A stretch of 64,000 bases of DNA from contig JABFGG010000002.1 in the NCBI GenBank assembly GCA_013112575.1, forward strand, positions 558,001 through 622,000, given 5' to 3'. How positions within the stretch are numbered: position 1 is the stretch's first letter; each line of letters begins with the position of its first letter. The DNA comes from Chloroflexota bacterium (lineage in GTDB: Bacteria > Chloroflexota > Anaerolineae > Anaerolineales > UBA11579). Positions 8,858 through 17,260 of this stretch are shown here, piece by piece. Under the pieces are notes generated by a model. That model had not been told where the DNA came from, did no database searches, and saw only the letters and a list, made by a program, of their open reading frames with translations. A program made the translations under genes and the position numbers.

Positions 8858-10045
8858 TCACTTATTCTGCAAGGAGCTGATCAAGGCAACCGGATCGATG
8901 ATCGGTCCAAGGAGTACGCTTTCTCCATTGTGTTGGAGTTCGATCACCCGGCCTGTTTCCATGGCAACTGCCCAGAATTGCTCGGGGGTGATGTCCGGAT
9001 CAACCTGCGCGGTGAGGGCATATACTCCTGCAACGTAGGGGATGGACCAGCTCCAGCCCCCATGGCGATAAAATACGTAGTCGCTCCCGCCGGTTGGACT
9101 GGCCACCGTGCGGCTGTCCATCGGGATGAGCAAGCGGTCGTCAAAACGATTCTTTCCATTGAAATAATTTTCAGCCCACCAGTATGCTGGTTCATAACTC
9201 GCAGGATCATCCGGATCGCTGAGCGGCACCCGTCCCAGGCCGTGGAATTTAAAACCGTGCACCTGTTCGAGATTAGAATTGATGATCAGCAACCCTGCTG
9301 CTTTGGCCTCCTCCAGAGCGACCTGGAGTTCATCGTATCCTGGGAAATCGGGCATCCAACCATCCGAGATCGAGATCACGCGGATCTTGCGACCCTCGGG
9401 CAACGCTTCATTGATCTCCAGGATGCGACGGATGCCCTGGGTGTAAGTGGTCAGATCATAGCTTTCCTGGGTGGCAATGAAGTAGAGGTCGGCCCCCGGT
9501 GCCACGCCAACCGTCTTGCCCACCGCGATGGAGGCGACTGCTGGGGCGTGCATCTGCGCGCGTCCTCCCACGATATCTTCGGCTTCTTCATACAGTTTGA
9601 GCTGATCGGCGTACTCTGCATGCTCCACGAGCAGCTTCTGGTCGATGATGGCGATCCCGACACCCTGCCCATTGATGCCCTGTACATGCAGGCTGCGCAC
9701 ATCCAAACCGGGGTTTTTATTCCACTCCAAGATCTCTTGCCAGTCGAAGCCGGACGGCAGTTGCCCTTGAGGAGGCCAGAGAGTTCTATCATCAAAGCTG
9801 GCCAGACTTAATTCTTCCAAGTTGTCCTCAAGATCGAGCGTGGAGAGGTCATGGGAGCGCAGATCATATTCCAGGATGACCGTGTCATAGGCAGATTCCA
9901 GGTCCTCGAGCTCTTCCCGATTGAAAACAAAGGCTACTGGCTGACGATCAATCTTTGGGAAGGTTGCAGGCAAGGCAGGAACTGCTGTCACACATGCTGA
10001 AAGAGTGACTGCCAGGATCAGGAAGTAGAGGGTCAGTTTTTTCAT
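8858..10045 (-). CDS. subtilisin-like (S8) serine protease lipoprotein with divergent active-site motifs
   Basis: A 395-residue lipoprotein (lipobox LSAC, Cys18). Subtilase-like motifs are present in order: Asp135 in GVGIAIIDQK, His166 in AQMHAPAVASIAVG, a possible oxyanion Asn in LLIINSNLE, and Ser332 in GGWSWSIPYVAG. The triad residues align, but the surroundings differ from the usual DTG, HGT and GTSMATPHVAG, notably MHAP for HGT and GWSWSIP for GTSMATP. No long propeptide is evident; residues 19-100 may play that role. It could be an active, narrow-specificity surface protease or a degenerate subtilase used for binding. An overlapping upstream frame encoding two membrane helices (10046-10200) may be a remnant. 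It is first of the minus-strand run S8, M23, membrane protein, sortase. Confidence 0.8.
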   Translation of the reverse strand: MKKLTLYFLILAVTLSACVTAVPALPATFPKIDRQPVAFVFNREELEDLESAYDTVILEYDLRSHDLSTLDLEDNLEELSLASFDDRTLWPPQGQLPSGFDWQEILEWNKNPGLDVRSLHVQGINGQGVGIAIIDQKLLVEHAEYADQLKLYEEAEDIVGGRAQMHAPAVASIAVGKTVGVAPGADLYFIATQESYDLTTYTQGIRRILEINEALPEGRKIRVISISDGWMPDFPGYDELQVALEEAKAAGLLIINSNLEQVHGFKFHGLGRVPLSDPDDPASYEPAYWWAENYFNGKNRFDDRLLIPMDSRTVASPTGGSDYVFYRHGGWSWSIPYVAGVYALTAQVDPDITPEQFWAVAMETGRVIELQHNGESVLLGPIIDPVALISSLQNK

Positions 10046-10571
10046 TTTTGCCGCCTTTCGCTAAGTCCGCATAACATTTGATCAGAAAAAACACTTGCAT
10101 AACAAGGAACCCGAGCAGAGAAAGTGCAGCGTATGGTATTTCATGCCCCCATTGGATGGTGTAAGCAAATCTCCTGATAAGCGCAACTAATATACAGAGA
10201 CCCACACCCAGCGAACAGGGACATTTGACATGTCCCTGTTCGCGCAATGTCCTAAAACCGCTTGTGTGAATAGTGTTCCATAGACATTTGTACCTTGGAA
10301 GGAGCAACTTTGCTGCCCCGTCCCAGGTCTGCTATCCCTGGCCCTTTGCTTATGGAAGCTTGAAACAGCAGGGAAGTATTCTAACTTTTCATTGTTCTTG
10401 TCAAGGAAGGAGCCTCGAAGAAAATTTCATCTCTTCATTCTATGAAATTGGGGCCTCAGGTTTCTCCTCTTTGCACAAATTTGTAGAGGATACGCCGGCA
10501 ATTATGATCCTTCCTGAAATCACTAATTGCAAACTCTTGACCTTTAGGAGACCCTGATGACGCGCGGTTGA
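10046..10571. other. gene-poor stretch with a strong hairpin and a possible small membrane-protein remnant
   Basis: On the minus strand the frame from about 10210 to 10060 encodes two hydrophobic helices (VGLCILVALIRRFAYTI and ALSLLGFLVMQVFFLIK). It then runs on into the start of the S8 gene. There is no convincing start codon or ribosome site, so it is probably the remnant of a small membrane protein. The 14-bp hairpin at 10211-10243 is listed separately. The interval 10260-10571 shows no coding signal, RNA gene or terminator. Confidence 0.35.
10211..10243. repeat. perfect 14-bp stem hairpin, 5-nt loop
   Basis: GCGAACAGGGACAT (10211-10224) is the exact reverse complement of 10230-10243, with loop TTGAC. 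The stem is very stable, and neither side has a T-tract, so it is not a standard intrinsic terminator. It lies between the S8-like gene and the anti-sigma gene, upstream of S8 on the minus strand. It could be a REP/MITE-like palindrome, a regulator-binding site or an mRNA processing structure. No second copy was noticed in the window. Confidence 0.6.
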
Positions 10572-11555
10572 CTATTCCCACGTTTCTGCGATGCGGATGA
10601 GATCCTTTAATCCTAATGAACCCTCTCCTAAATCAGACCCATTGAAATTGATCTGAAATAGAAAGCCATTCTTCATCCAACGGAGTGTTTGGGAGGGAAC
10701 GGAGCGGTGTTCCCAGTGAAACTCCTGGATAACGATATCTCCCGGTGCGGCGGTGGGGACAGATGGATCTTGTACGTAGAGCCAACCTCCTACAACGTAC
10801 TCGGCTTCAATATCTCCGATCAATATGGTGGTTACTTCCGTCGCGGGTCCGATTTGCCCAAACCCTGACTCAGCGAAGGGGCCACTGAACTTGGTGAGCA
10901 TCAGTGCGGCATCCATTATCGGAGCATGGTGAGGAAAAACGTAGAGTAGGTGAATACTATTCTTTTCCTCATCGTGACGAGCCCCGATGAAAGAAAATCC
11001 GGGTGGCAAATAGGCTGGTTCCCTAATATCGAAGGCGGTGATTGCCAAGGCTTCATCCAAGCCGTAGATGTATCGAGATTCATAATAGTCGAGTCCTTCA
11101 ACCAGGGGCGGATCATCAGGGAGGGCGTCCTCTGATGTTGAGCTTGTAGCGGTAGGAGTTCTAGCTGGGGCAGTGGCAATGATCGTGATGGTATCGCTTT
11201 CAGCACGCGTGAAGAATTGTGAGATTCCCTGGATGACGGCACTAGCAAAAGCATTCCCGCCAGGAGTGGCGAGCAGAAAAAAAACCAGGAGCAGCAGCAT
11301 AAGCACAGGAACGGCGACTTTGCGCCGTGAGCTATCTCTGTTGGCCTTGTTCTGCTTTTTGATTCTTTCATGCAGCCGAGCCTTCAGCTGGCGTTGGAAA
11401 TCTTTGCGGGGGTCTGGCTTAAGGCTGGCTAACTCGGTACAAACTGGGTAATCTTCTGACTCAAAGAGGCTACCCGTCATGCCCTCCACAGCGATGTCTT
11501 CGACAAATTCGAGCAAGCGCTGCTCCTCTGTAGTTAAATCGTTATATGTCCTCAT
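10572..11555 (-). CDS. anti-sigma factor-like membrane protein with DUF4367-like ectodomain
   Basis: A 327-residue protein from ATG 11555; a TTG six bases upstream is possible. An acidic N-terminal region (1-95) should be cytoplasmic. One membrane helix follows (about 99-118, VAVPVLMLLLLVFFLLA), then a Thr/Pro-rich spacer and an extracellular domain. The extracellular part has features of the DUF4367/DUF4179 group of sensor ectodomains, such as EPAYLPPGFSF and a terminal LKDLIRIAE. The start lies inside the end of the ECF sigma gene, a coupling typical of sigma/anti-sigma pairs. In such pairs the N-terminal region holds the sigma factor until a signal sensed outside releases it. No zinc-binding HxxxCxxC motif (ZAS domain) is visible, so the inhibitory mode is uncertain. 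Confidence 0.7.
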   Translation of the reverse strand: MRTYNDLTTEEQRLLEFVEDIAVEGMTGSLFESEDYPVCTELASLKPDPRKDFQRQLKARLHERIKKQNKANRDSSRRKVAVPVLMLLLLVFFLLATPGGNAFASAVIQGISQFFTRAESDTITIIATAPARTPTATSSTSEDALPDDPPLVEGLDYYESRYIYGLDEALAITAFDIREPAYLPPGFSFIGARHDEEKNSIHLLYVFPHHAPIMDAALMLTKFSGPFAESGFGQIGPATEVTTILIGDIEAEYVVGGWLYVQDPSVPTAAPGDIVIQEFHWEHRSVPSQTLRWMKNGFLFQINFNGSDLGEGSLGLKDLIRIAETWE

Positions 11556-12123
11556 TTCCAATTCTTTCTCCAGAATCCATCATCAGGGAAGAGTATTTTG
11601 CTTGAAGCAGCTTTAAGCCCCTGACCAGATAGGCTGCTACAGTCCGCTCTTTTAGTTGTAAAACAGAGGCGATCTCTTGATTGCGCAGGCCACCGAAGAA
11701 TTTGAGTGTGATGACTTCCTGGTAGCGTGGCCCCAGGGTACCCAGGGCCACGCGTAAATGGAAATAGCGTTCTTTTCGATCAAGGATTTCATCGGGTTCA
11801 TCAGTAGACTTGCTGGTCAAGGTTATTTCTTGATCAGTGAGAGGCTCGTCTTTCCTGGAATTACGCCGGTAATGATTCTTGACCAGATTTCTAGCGATCG
11901 TGAACAGCCAAGCTTCCATGGAGCCCTCAAACTGCGGTTCGAAGCGGTCTAGATTCTCAACAGCTCTGAGAAATGCCTCGGAGACGATGTCCTCGGCATC
12001 CTGTTGGCGACCGACCCGAAAGGCTACGTAAGCATATATTTTGGGGAACAGGCGGTCATAAGCCACTGCGACAGTGGAATCTTCTGGAGACATATGCTTA
12101 TGCAGGTGATCTGTAGTACTCAA
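11542..12123 (-). CDS. ECF-type RNA polymerase sigma factor (pair 1)
   Basis: A 193-residue sigma-70-family factor. The region 2 motifs include YDRLFPKIYAYVAFRVG and QDAEDIVSEAFLRAVENLDRF, followed by WLFTIARNLVKNHYRR. Region 4 spans LGPRYQEVITLKFFGG...NQEIASVLQLKERTVAAYLVRGLKLL, an HTH that reads -35 elements. It overlaps the anti-sigma gene by 14 bases. ECF factors direct RNA polymerase to a small envelope- or stress-related regulon and usually autoregulate their operon. The target promoter was not identified. Confidence 0.93.
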   Translation of the reverse strand: MSTTDHLHKHMSPEDSTVAVAYDRLFPKIYAYVAFRVGRQQDAEDIVSEAFLRAVENLDRFEPQFEGSMEAWLFTIARNLVKNHYRRNSRKDEPLTDQEITLTSKSTDEPDEILDRKERYFHLRVALGTLGPRYQEVITLKFFGGLRNQEIASVLQLKERTVAAYLVRGLKLLQAKYSSLMMDSGERIGNEDI

Positions 12124-12253
12124 TAAGAATCGTTTCTTTCAGGATGTAGTACCTCACTATCCATAACACCTGCTCCTTATAAATACTGCAAAATTGGGTG
12201 GGTATTAGTGTGGCCTATTTCCTTCGTTTTCGATTTGGAGAGAGGGTACACCA

Positions 12254-12313
12254 TTGCCATTGCCCTGGGAATATGCTAATATAGCTTCTAGCGATATATA
12301 GAATGACGATATA
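12254..12313 (+). promoter_or_regulatory. PadR-gene promoter with a CGATATA direct repeat
   Basis: TTGCCA at 12254-12259 and TAATAT at 12277-12282 are spaced by 17 bases. Just downstream, CGATATA occurs twice (12292-12298 and 12307-12313), a period of 15 bases between the promoter and the AAGGAG ribosome site. The position fits an autoregulatory operator bound by the PadR protein encoded immediately after it. This is an inference, because PadR operators are usually inverted repeats. Confidence 0.45.
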
Positions 12314-12330
12314 AAGGAGTAGCCTTACTC

Positions 12331-12666
12331 ATGGATGATAAAAACCTGCCACTCACGGAAACCACGTTCCTTATTCTGGTAAGCATTGCAAAACGCCCTA
12401 TCCATGGTTATGGGATCATCAACGATGTGATGGCGGTGACGGATGGAAGGGTGGAACTAAGCGCCGGCACGTTGTATGGTGCATTAAAAAGGATGCTTGA
12501 AAATGGCTGGATCGTCAGAGATGAAGTAGACAGGAAGAAACCCAGAGAAAGGATTGAGTACCGGATCTCCCGAAAGGGCCGGTCCGTGCTTAATGCCGAA
12601 ATCGCCAGGCTCGAATCAATATTGCAGGTCTCTCAGGATCTGGCCAGTGTGGCCAGAGAAGGATAA
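12331..12666 (+). CDS. PadR family transcriptional regulator
   Basis: A 111-residue protein with the PadR winged-helix fold: LTETTFLILVSIAKRPIHGYGI, then ELSAGTLYGALKRMLENGWI (recognition helix and wing), then YRISRKGRSVLNAEIARLE. It has only the short C-terminal dimer helix of PadR subfamily 2. ATG 12331 follows an AAGGAG site. It is followed after 10 bases by a membrane protein gene on the same strand. In this family such an arrangement commonly means that the regulator represses its own operon until a ligand, often a toxic compound, binds. Confidence 0.9.
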   Translation: MDDKNLPLTETTFLILVSIAKRPIHGYGIINDVMAVTDGRVELSAGTLYGALKRMLENGWIVRDEVDRKKPRERIEYRISRKGRSVLNAEIARLESILQVSQDLASVAREG

Positions 12667-12676
12667 GAGTGAGGTT

Positions 12677-13600
12677 ATGGAGATGATCAAAACCATCTAC
12701 TGCAAGCTGCTTAGACTATACCCGGCGGTCTTTTACCGGAAATTTAGTGGTGAGATGGCCGCCCTGTTTGCCTCGCGTCTGGAGGATGTTGGAGAGCGTG
12801 GCCCACTGGGGATCGTGTTCTTCATAACGAGGGAATTTATAGGGGCCCTCTTTGGCTCGATACGTGAACGCCTGAACGAATTGAAGAGAGAACCACGCTG
12901 CATTGGAAGGCTGCGAAATACTTCAAGGATCGATCCACGGATCGGGGGAGCGATCCTCCTTTCGATAGGCTTTGGCCTTGCGCAGGGCACTTATTTCCTC
13001 GTGGCCATTAGTGGGGGTCCGATGATGGATCATCCGATGATGGATCTTCTTGCTGGTTTCCTTGGAAGAGGATTTCTTGCGCTGATGCTACCAGAGGCGT
13101 TGGCCCTGGTAATCGGATCGGTTTTTATCTTTGGGACTTCAGTAAGGGCAAGGAAGTTGCTCTTCATGAGTTTGATGGTAGCGTCCTGCTATGTGATCGG
13201 ATTTGGACTTCAATTCAGAAGTTCAAATCTCTTTGGCCAGTTCTTTCTAAATGTTGATAAGTCGATCTGGGTTATGCACCGTTTTGTATGGATGGCCATG
13301 ATCGGATTGCTGATGGGTTATGTGCTGGAGGTCGCCCTTTCGCGCAAGTGGAAACCCGGCATGGTCACCTTGTTTGCCGGATCGAGCCTGTTTGCTGCTG
13401 ATGTGATCGGCTATGGTTCCTTCGCTCTCTTCAATCTGGTTATGGGTATTCCGATTTTCGGGCCATGGCCAATGCCTGAATATTACTATCTACATGCCCT
13501 GCAAGCCATCGTCAAGGGAATGATACTTGGCATCGGTCTTGGATACATTCGGAAATCACATCAGGGAAACGTGCTACACCGAGAGGTGCTCACTGAGTAG
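12677..13600 (+). CDS. PadR-associated multi-helix membrane protein
   Basis: A 307-residue protein from ATG 12677, 10 bases after the PadR stop; the longer upstream frame overlaps PadR and is unlikely. The N-terminus (YCKLLRLYPAVFYRKFSGEM...IRERLNELKRE) is an amphipathic cytoplasmic module seen in many PadR-linked membrane proteins. About six predicted membrane helices follow. I cannot name a substrate. A drug or lipid export role, or a membrane stress-sensing role, would fit the linkage but is inference. There is no ATPase next to it. The gene ends 259 bases before the lipoprotein run. Confidence 0.75.
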   Translation: MEMIKTIYCKLLRLYPAVFYRKFSGEMAALFASRLEDVGERGPLGIVFFITREFIGALFGSIRERLNELKREPRCIGRLRNTSRIDPRIGGAILLSIGFGLAQGTYFLVAISGGPMMDHPMMDLLAGFLGRGFLALMLPEALALVIGSVFIFGTSVRARKLLFMSLMVASCYVIGFGLQFRSSNLFGQFFLNVDKSIWVMHRFVWMAMIGLLMGYVLEVALSRKWKPGMVTLFAGSSLFAADVIGYGSFALFNLVMGIPIFGPWPMPEYYYLHALQAIVKGMILGIGLGYIRKSHQGNVLHREVLTE

Positions 13601-13859
13601 AGGGCGTGGGGCGAAGCGTTGCGTTAGCGTCATGCCAATATGGGAAAATTAGGGTAGGATTCCCGGGCAAAAATAACTTGGTTTTGCATGCTAGCGGGAA
13701 TTCTCTTCGTTGATCATCTTCATCCCCACTATATCCTGCATAGAAGCAAGTGCATTGCAGCTCTAGTGTGCTCTCAAGCAACAACCTGTAAGTGAATTTG
13801 CCAGGATAGAGGCCAATCATTTCTTTGGATTTGTTGCGTATGAAAGATGTAGGTGGAAG

Positions 13860-14981
13860 ATGTCCGTGCGAACCTATGCTCTCGTGCTTTTTCTCTGTGC
13901 ACAAAGCGCTTGCGCAACAGCTCCCCAGCATATCGAGGCAACTGTACTACCTGAGATCGAGATCGATGATAGTCTTGAGCTCATTTCGCCGGATGGCCAT
14001 TGGGAGGTGCTCCTCGATTCGGAAGTAGGTGGAATGACCCTGCAAGCAGCAGGTGGAGAGGCAAGTAATCTCTTTGTGCCTGGCACCATAGTGGGGGATA
14101 TAACCTGGTCTCCAGACAGCCGTTATCTACTGGTCGTGGTGCAAGGCTTCGATCCTGCTGCGGAGGACACACTCACTTTGCGGCGTTCTCCTGGGCTCTG
14201 GCAGGTCGAATTGCAAACGCCGGGCGATACCTCCATTAAACAACTTTATGCATCAGCTACTGCAGAAGATGGCCTAACCTCTGTGGATGCTGTCCATTTG
14301 GGGGAGTGGTCGCCAGCTGGTCATTTGTTGTTTTTCTGGCATGGCTCTTCGAGTGCTTCTCTTCAGGCGGACGGACTGCCCTTGTGGGTCTTGGACGTGG
14401 ATGCAGAGCGGGCCAAACAAATTGCATCATTGGCCTTGCCTAACCCACATTACCAGAGTTGGGCCCCGGATGGACAGGCCCTGGTGTTCACCAGTGGTGG
14501 CTACCGTTCTGCTTTGATCGACAAGCAGTTGAAACTGTATGACCTGGCCGCCAATGAAGTTACCACCCTGGTGAGTGGTGATGAGCAGGTACCTGGTGCA
14601 GTATCCTGGTCGCCTGTAGGGGATGTAATTGCCTATGCAGCCGTACCAGCCGAGATCACAGCAATCGATTGGGCTGATCAGATGGATTGGGCTAATCCAG
14701 CAATCCTGGGACGACGTATCTATTTACTCGATCCAGCCAGTGGGGACTACTGGCGCTTGAATGATGTGGGAGCGTATCAGGATACACCCGTTTGGGATGA
14801 GCAAGGCCAAATCCTGTACTATGTCCAAAGGACGGGAGATTCCATCACGTTGATGCATATGGAGTCGGGCACAGACACTGCTGGTTCCGTTCCGGGCTGC
14901 CAAGTTCCATTGCCTTCTACCGTAGGCTACTACGGGCAGCCCTCTTGGGACGACTTGCTTGCTTGCATACCCGGAGACTGA
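13860..14981 (+). CDS. TolB-like beta-propeller lipoprotein
   Basis: A 373-residue exported protein. The signal peptide ends in a lipobox-like QSAC (about Cys18; Gln at -3 is unusual). The rest shows TolB/PD40-type blades with WSPDSRYLLVV, EWSPAGHLLFFW, SWAPDGQALVF, VSWSPVGDVIAYA and VWDEQGQILYYV. An AGGTGGA site precedes ATG 13860. Such propellers usually act as protein-interaction scaffolds on the outer face of the membrane, and no enzyme motif is present. It is first of a co-directional group of five lipoprotein genes up to 20573. Confidence 0.75.
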   Translation: MSVRTYALVLFLCAQSACATAPQHIEATVLPEIEIDDSLELISPDGHWEVLLDSEVGGMTLQAAGGEASNLFVPGTIVGDITWSPDSRYLLVVVQGFDPAAEDTLTLRRSPGLWQVELQTPGDTSIKQLYASATAEDGLTSVDAVHLGEWSPAGHLLFFWHGSSSASLQADGLPLWVLDVDAERAKQIASLALPNPHYQSWAPDGQALVFTSGGYRSALIDKQLKLYDLAANEVTTLVSGDEQVPGAVSWSPVGDVIAYAAVPAEITAIDWADQMDWANPAILGRRIYLLDPASGDYWRLNDVGAYQDTPVWDEQGQILYYVQRTGDSITLMHMESGTDTAGSVPGCQVPLPSTVGYYGQPSWDDLLACIPGD

Positions 14982-14990
14982 GGCCAGTAA

Positions 14991-15614
14991 ATGTGCACCC
15001 TATGGATAGTCCCATTCTGGTTGCCTTTGCTTTTCTTCTGCTTGAGCACAGCCTGTAGCGCTCCGTCGCTATTGTCACCTCCCGGTACGTCGTTTTCCGT
15101 GGTGCAGGCAGTGAAACAGGATATGCCAGCGAATGCCTGGGATGTTCGCATATTGGGGCAACAGGTGACACCGGATGGAAAGCAGGCCGTCGTCTATCTC
15201 TACTCCATTCCGGACCAACAATTCTCGTGGATGAAAGAGAACATCGTTGGATACAGTATCGTCGAACGCGTTGACTGGCTGTTCTGGCGAACTGGATCAA
15301 CATATTCGATTGGAGCCTCACTTCCAAGGAAGCTCGATGCCTATCCAGACTACGGCATTTTCCAGGATGGGTACACAGCTGTGTACGGTCCCATGGATGA
15401 AGCGGAGGTTCAAGCCGTTGAGGTCGACTTTGCAGATGGCGCTACGCAGCGAGAGGAGAGACCTGCAGACTATTTCCTGTTCTTTTCGCCGTCGGGCATG
15501 GATGTCTGTGCTTTGCGATTTCTTGGTGGGGATGATGAGTTGATCTCGGAGGTATACATTTCCCCCTTGAGCGAGTATGGCGATGAGTGCCCAAAACCAG
15601 GGGCCAACCCGTGA
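14991..15614 (+). CDS. lipoprotein of unknown function
   Basis: A 207-residue protein whose hydrophobic signal ends in CLSTAC. The mature part is a mixed alpha/beta domain with no family I recognise; it contains TPDGKQAVVYLYSIPDQQ and a C-terminal ICALRFLGGDDELI-like strand. It begins 10 bases after the preceding propeller gene, so the two are probably co-transcribed. Two Cys near the C-terminus (around DVCALRF and GDECPKP) could form a disulfide. Confidence 0.6.
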   Translation: MCTLWIVPFWLPLLFFCLSTACSAPSLLSPPGTSFSVVQAVKQDMPANAWDVRILGQQVTPDGKQAVVYLYSIPDQQFSWMKENIVGYSIVERVDWLFWRTGSTYSIGASLPRKLDAYPDYGIFQDGYTAVYGPMDEAEVQAVEVDFADGATQREERPADYFLFFSPSGMDVCALRFLGGDDELISEVYISPLSEYGDECPKPGANP

Positions 15615-15811
15615 TCAACCAAAACAGCCGAACCCCAGCCGCCGTTAACCTCGTCGTAGAGGATTCGTTGGACAAGCAAAGGCTTCCCGTCAAGTATCGC
15701 TCTGCGCTGGCTGGTATATTCGATAGTGGGGATACACATTGAAGCAGACAGCGACGCTCCCACAGACATTCGATGAGGCACCTGTTTGCTTCATTAGATA
15801 AGGAGAAGTCC

Positions 15812-17260
15812 ATGACTCTCAAAGATGATCTGACGCGAGTATTGTTTGTGGGCCTGCTTGTTGTGCTCACAGGCTGCTCGAACACTGAGGTTTCTGGACA
15901 AACGGACATGGCAATTGAGGCCGGTGTGTCTGAGGTATCGAGCAATGCGATCACCGCGATCAGTTTTTATGTCCAGTTAGCTTCCAATGGCCAGTTGGTT
16001 TCCCCCGAAGCAAGTTCCTTCGAAAATATGGTCACAAGATTCAACGAGGCACATCCGGAGATCAGGGTAAGCCTCGAGCAATCCGTAACGCAGCGGCCGA
16101 GCATTTTGGAAGCGACCAGGCGCTATGATTGCTTCGTCCATTACCAGGACGAACTAAAGTCCAGGCATGCTAATGATCTGCTTTCACTTAGCCCACTCTT
16201 TGAGGCAGAGTCATCTGTATTCCAGGAAGATCATGCGAGTATCCACCTGGCCGATTACCGGCTGGAGGGAGAATTGTATGGCTTGCCCGCAGTGAGCCGG
16301 CCAACACTCATGGCCTACAACGCGGATCTTTTGGCACAACGCGGGCTAGAGCTGCCCTCAATGGATTGGACCTTTGAGGATTTTCTCGAGTTATCCCTTG
16401 CCGCAGCTTCGTTAGATGATGCGGACCGCAGCTACGGCATTGCCCACGGCGATGACTTGCTGTTCACGAATGGTCGCAATGTCGGGTGGGTAAGGATGTC
16501 AACCTATCCACCAAGCGCGTATTTCGATGGTCCACAAACCCAGGTGCATTTGAATTGGCTGAAGCTTATGCAAGACCAGGGCGTCCTACTGAATTATCAC
16601 TCTGATAATTACAAATACGTTCAGCAGGAGATCACCAATGGACGGGTTGCTTTCTGGGAAGTCCTGGCCGGCGACCCCTCACTCTATTACTTTGATCCCG
16701 AGCAAGAACTGCCCTTTGAGGTCGGCGTTGTGCCCATGCCGCTTGTGCCTGACCCGGAACGAACGGCAACGCGCAATTTCCTGGACAGAGGCTACTTCAT
16801 TTCGAGGCATAGCGAGGCGCCACAGGCTTGCTGGGAATGGATACGCTTCTTGTCCGGGCAACCAGACGTATTCATTGGCTTGCCGGTACGACGATCTGTC
16901 CAGGAGTCTCAAGCATGGCAAGCTCTGTATGGGGACGGGACAGCCCAGGCTTATCTCCAGGCCTTTGCACAGCGTCAGCCAGAGCATAACTTAGCTCCAG
17001 TGATCTGGCCCCTGAACGAATTACGTGCCCAGGCCATAGAAGATGCTTTGAATGGAGGGGATGTCGCGCAGATATTGGCAGACGCGCAGGAGAAAGCCGA
17101 CATCTATCTGGCGTGTATTGGGGATTTATACATTCCTGAACTCGCTGATCAGGTCGTTGAACAACGAGTCCAGGTCTGTGCTGAGCAGATAAATGTGTCT
17201 TTTGGTGTTGATCTTGTGGCTCAACTTGTATTCCAAGAATACGCAAAGGCCGGGACATGA
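15812..17260 (+). CDS. extracellular solute-binding lipoprotein, family 1 (SBP_bac_1)
   Basis: A 482-residue lipoprotein (LVVLTGC). ATG 15812 is preferred over ATG 15773 because an AAGGAGAAG site lies just before it and the signal peptide then starts normally. Hallmarks of carbohydrate-type ABC binding proteins are visible: FENMVTRFNEAHPEIRVSLE near the N-terminus, YGLPAVSRPTLMAYNADLL, WTFEDFLELSLAA, NGRVAFWEVLAG and a late ACWEWIRFLSGQ. No cognate MalF/MalG-type permeases or ATPase are next to it, which is unusual. The Dpp-type permeases at 3.3-5.8 kb are of a different class. It may work as a receptor or with a remote transporter. Its stop overlaps the next ATG by four bases. Confidence 0.85.
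   Translation: MTLKDDLTRVLFVGLLVVLTGCSNTEVSGQTDMAIEAGVSEVSSNAITAISFYVQLASNGQLVSPEASSFENMVTRFNEAHPEIRVSLEQSVTQRPSILEATRRYDCFVHYQDELKSRHANDLLSLSPLFEAESSVFQEDHASIHLADYRLEGELYGLPAVSRPTLMAYNADLLAQRGLELPSMDWTFEDFLELSLAAASLDDADRSYGIAHGDDLLFTNGRNVGWVRMSTYPPSAYFDGPQTQVHLNWLKLMQDQGVLLNYHSDNYKYVQQEITNGRVAFWEVLAGDPSLYYFDPEQELPFEVGVVPMPLVPDPERTATRNFLDRGYFISRHSEAPQACWEWIRFLSGQPDVFIGLPVRRSVQESQAWQALYGDGTAQAYLQAFAQRQPEHNLAPVIWPLNELRAQAIEDALNGGDVAQILADAQEKADIYLACIGDLYIPELADQVVEQRVQVCAEQINVSFGVDLVAQLVFQEYAKAGT

Noticed and set aside
12554..12676. Longer start of the PadR-linked membrane protein
   Set aside because: It would overlap the PadR coding sequence in another frame and lacks a ribosome site; ATG 12677 fits better.
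3344..17260. Permease pair and solute-binding protein as one transporter
   Set aside because: The permeases are Dpp-type and the binding protein is of the sugar family 1 type, about 10 kb apart in different operons.
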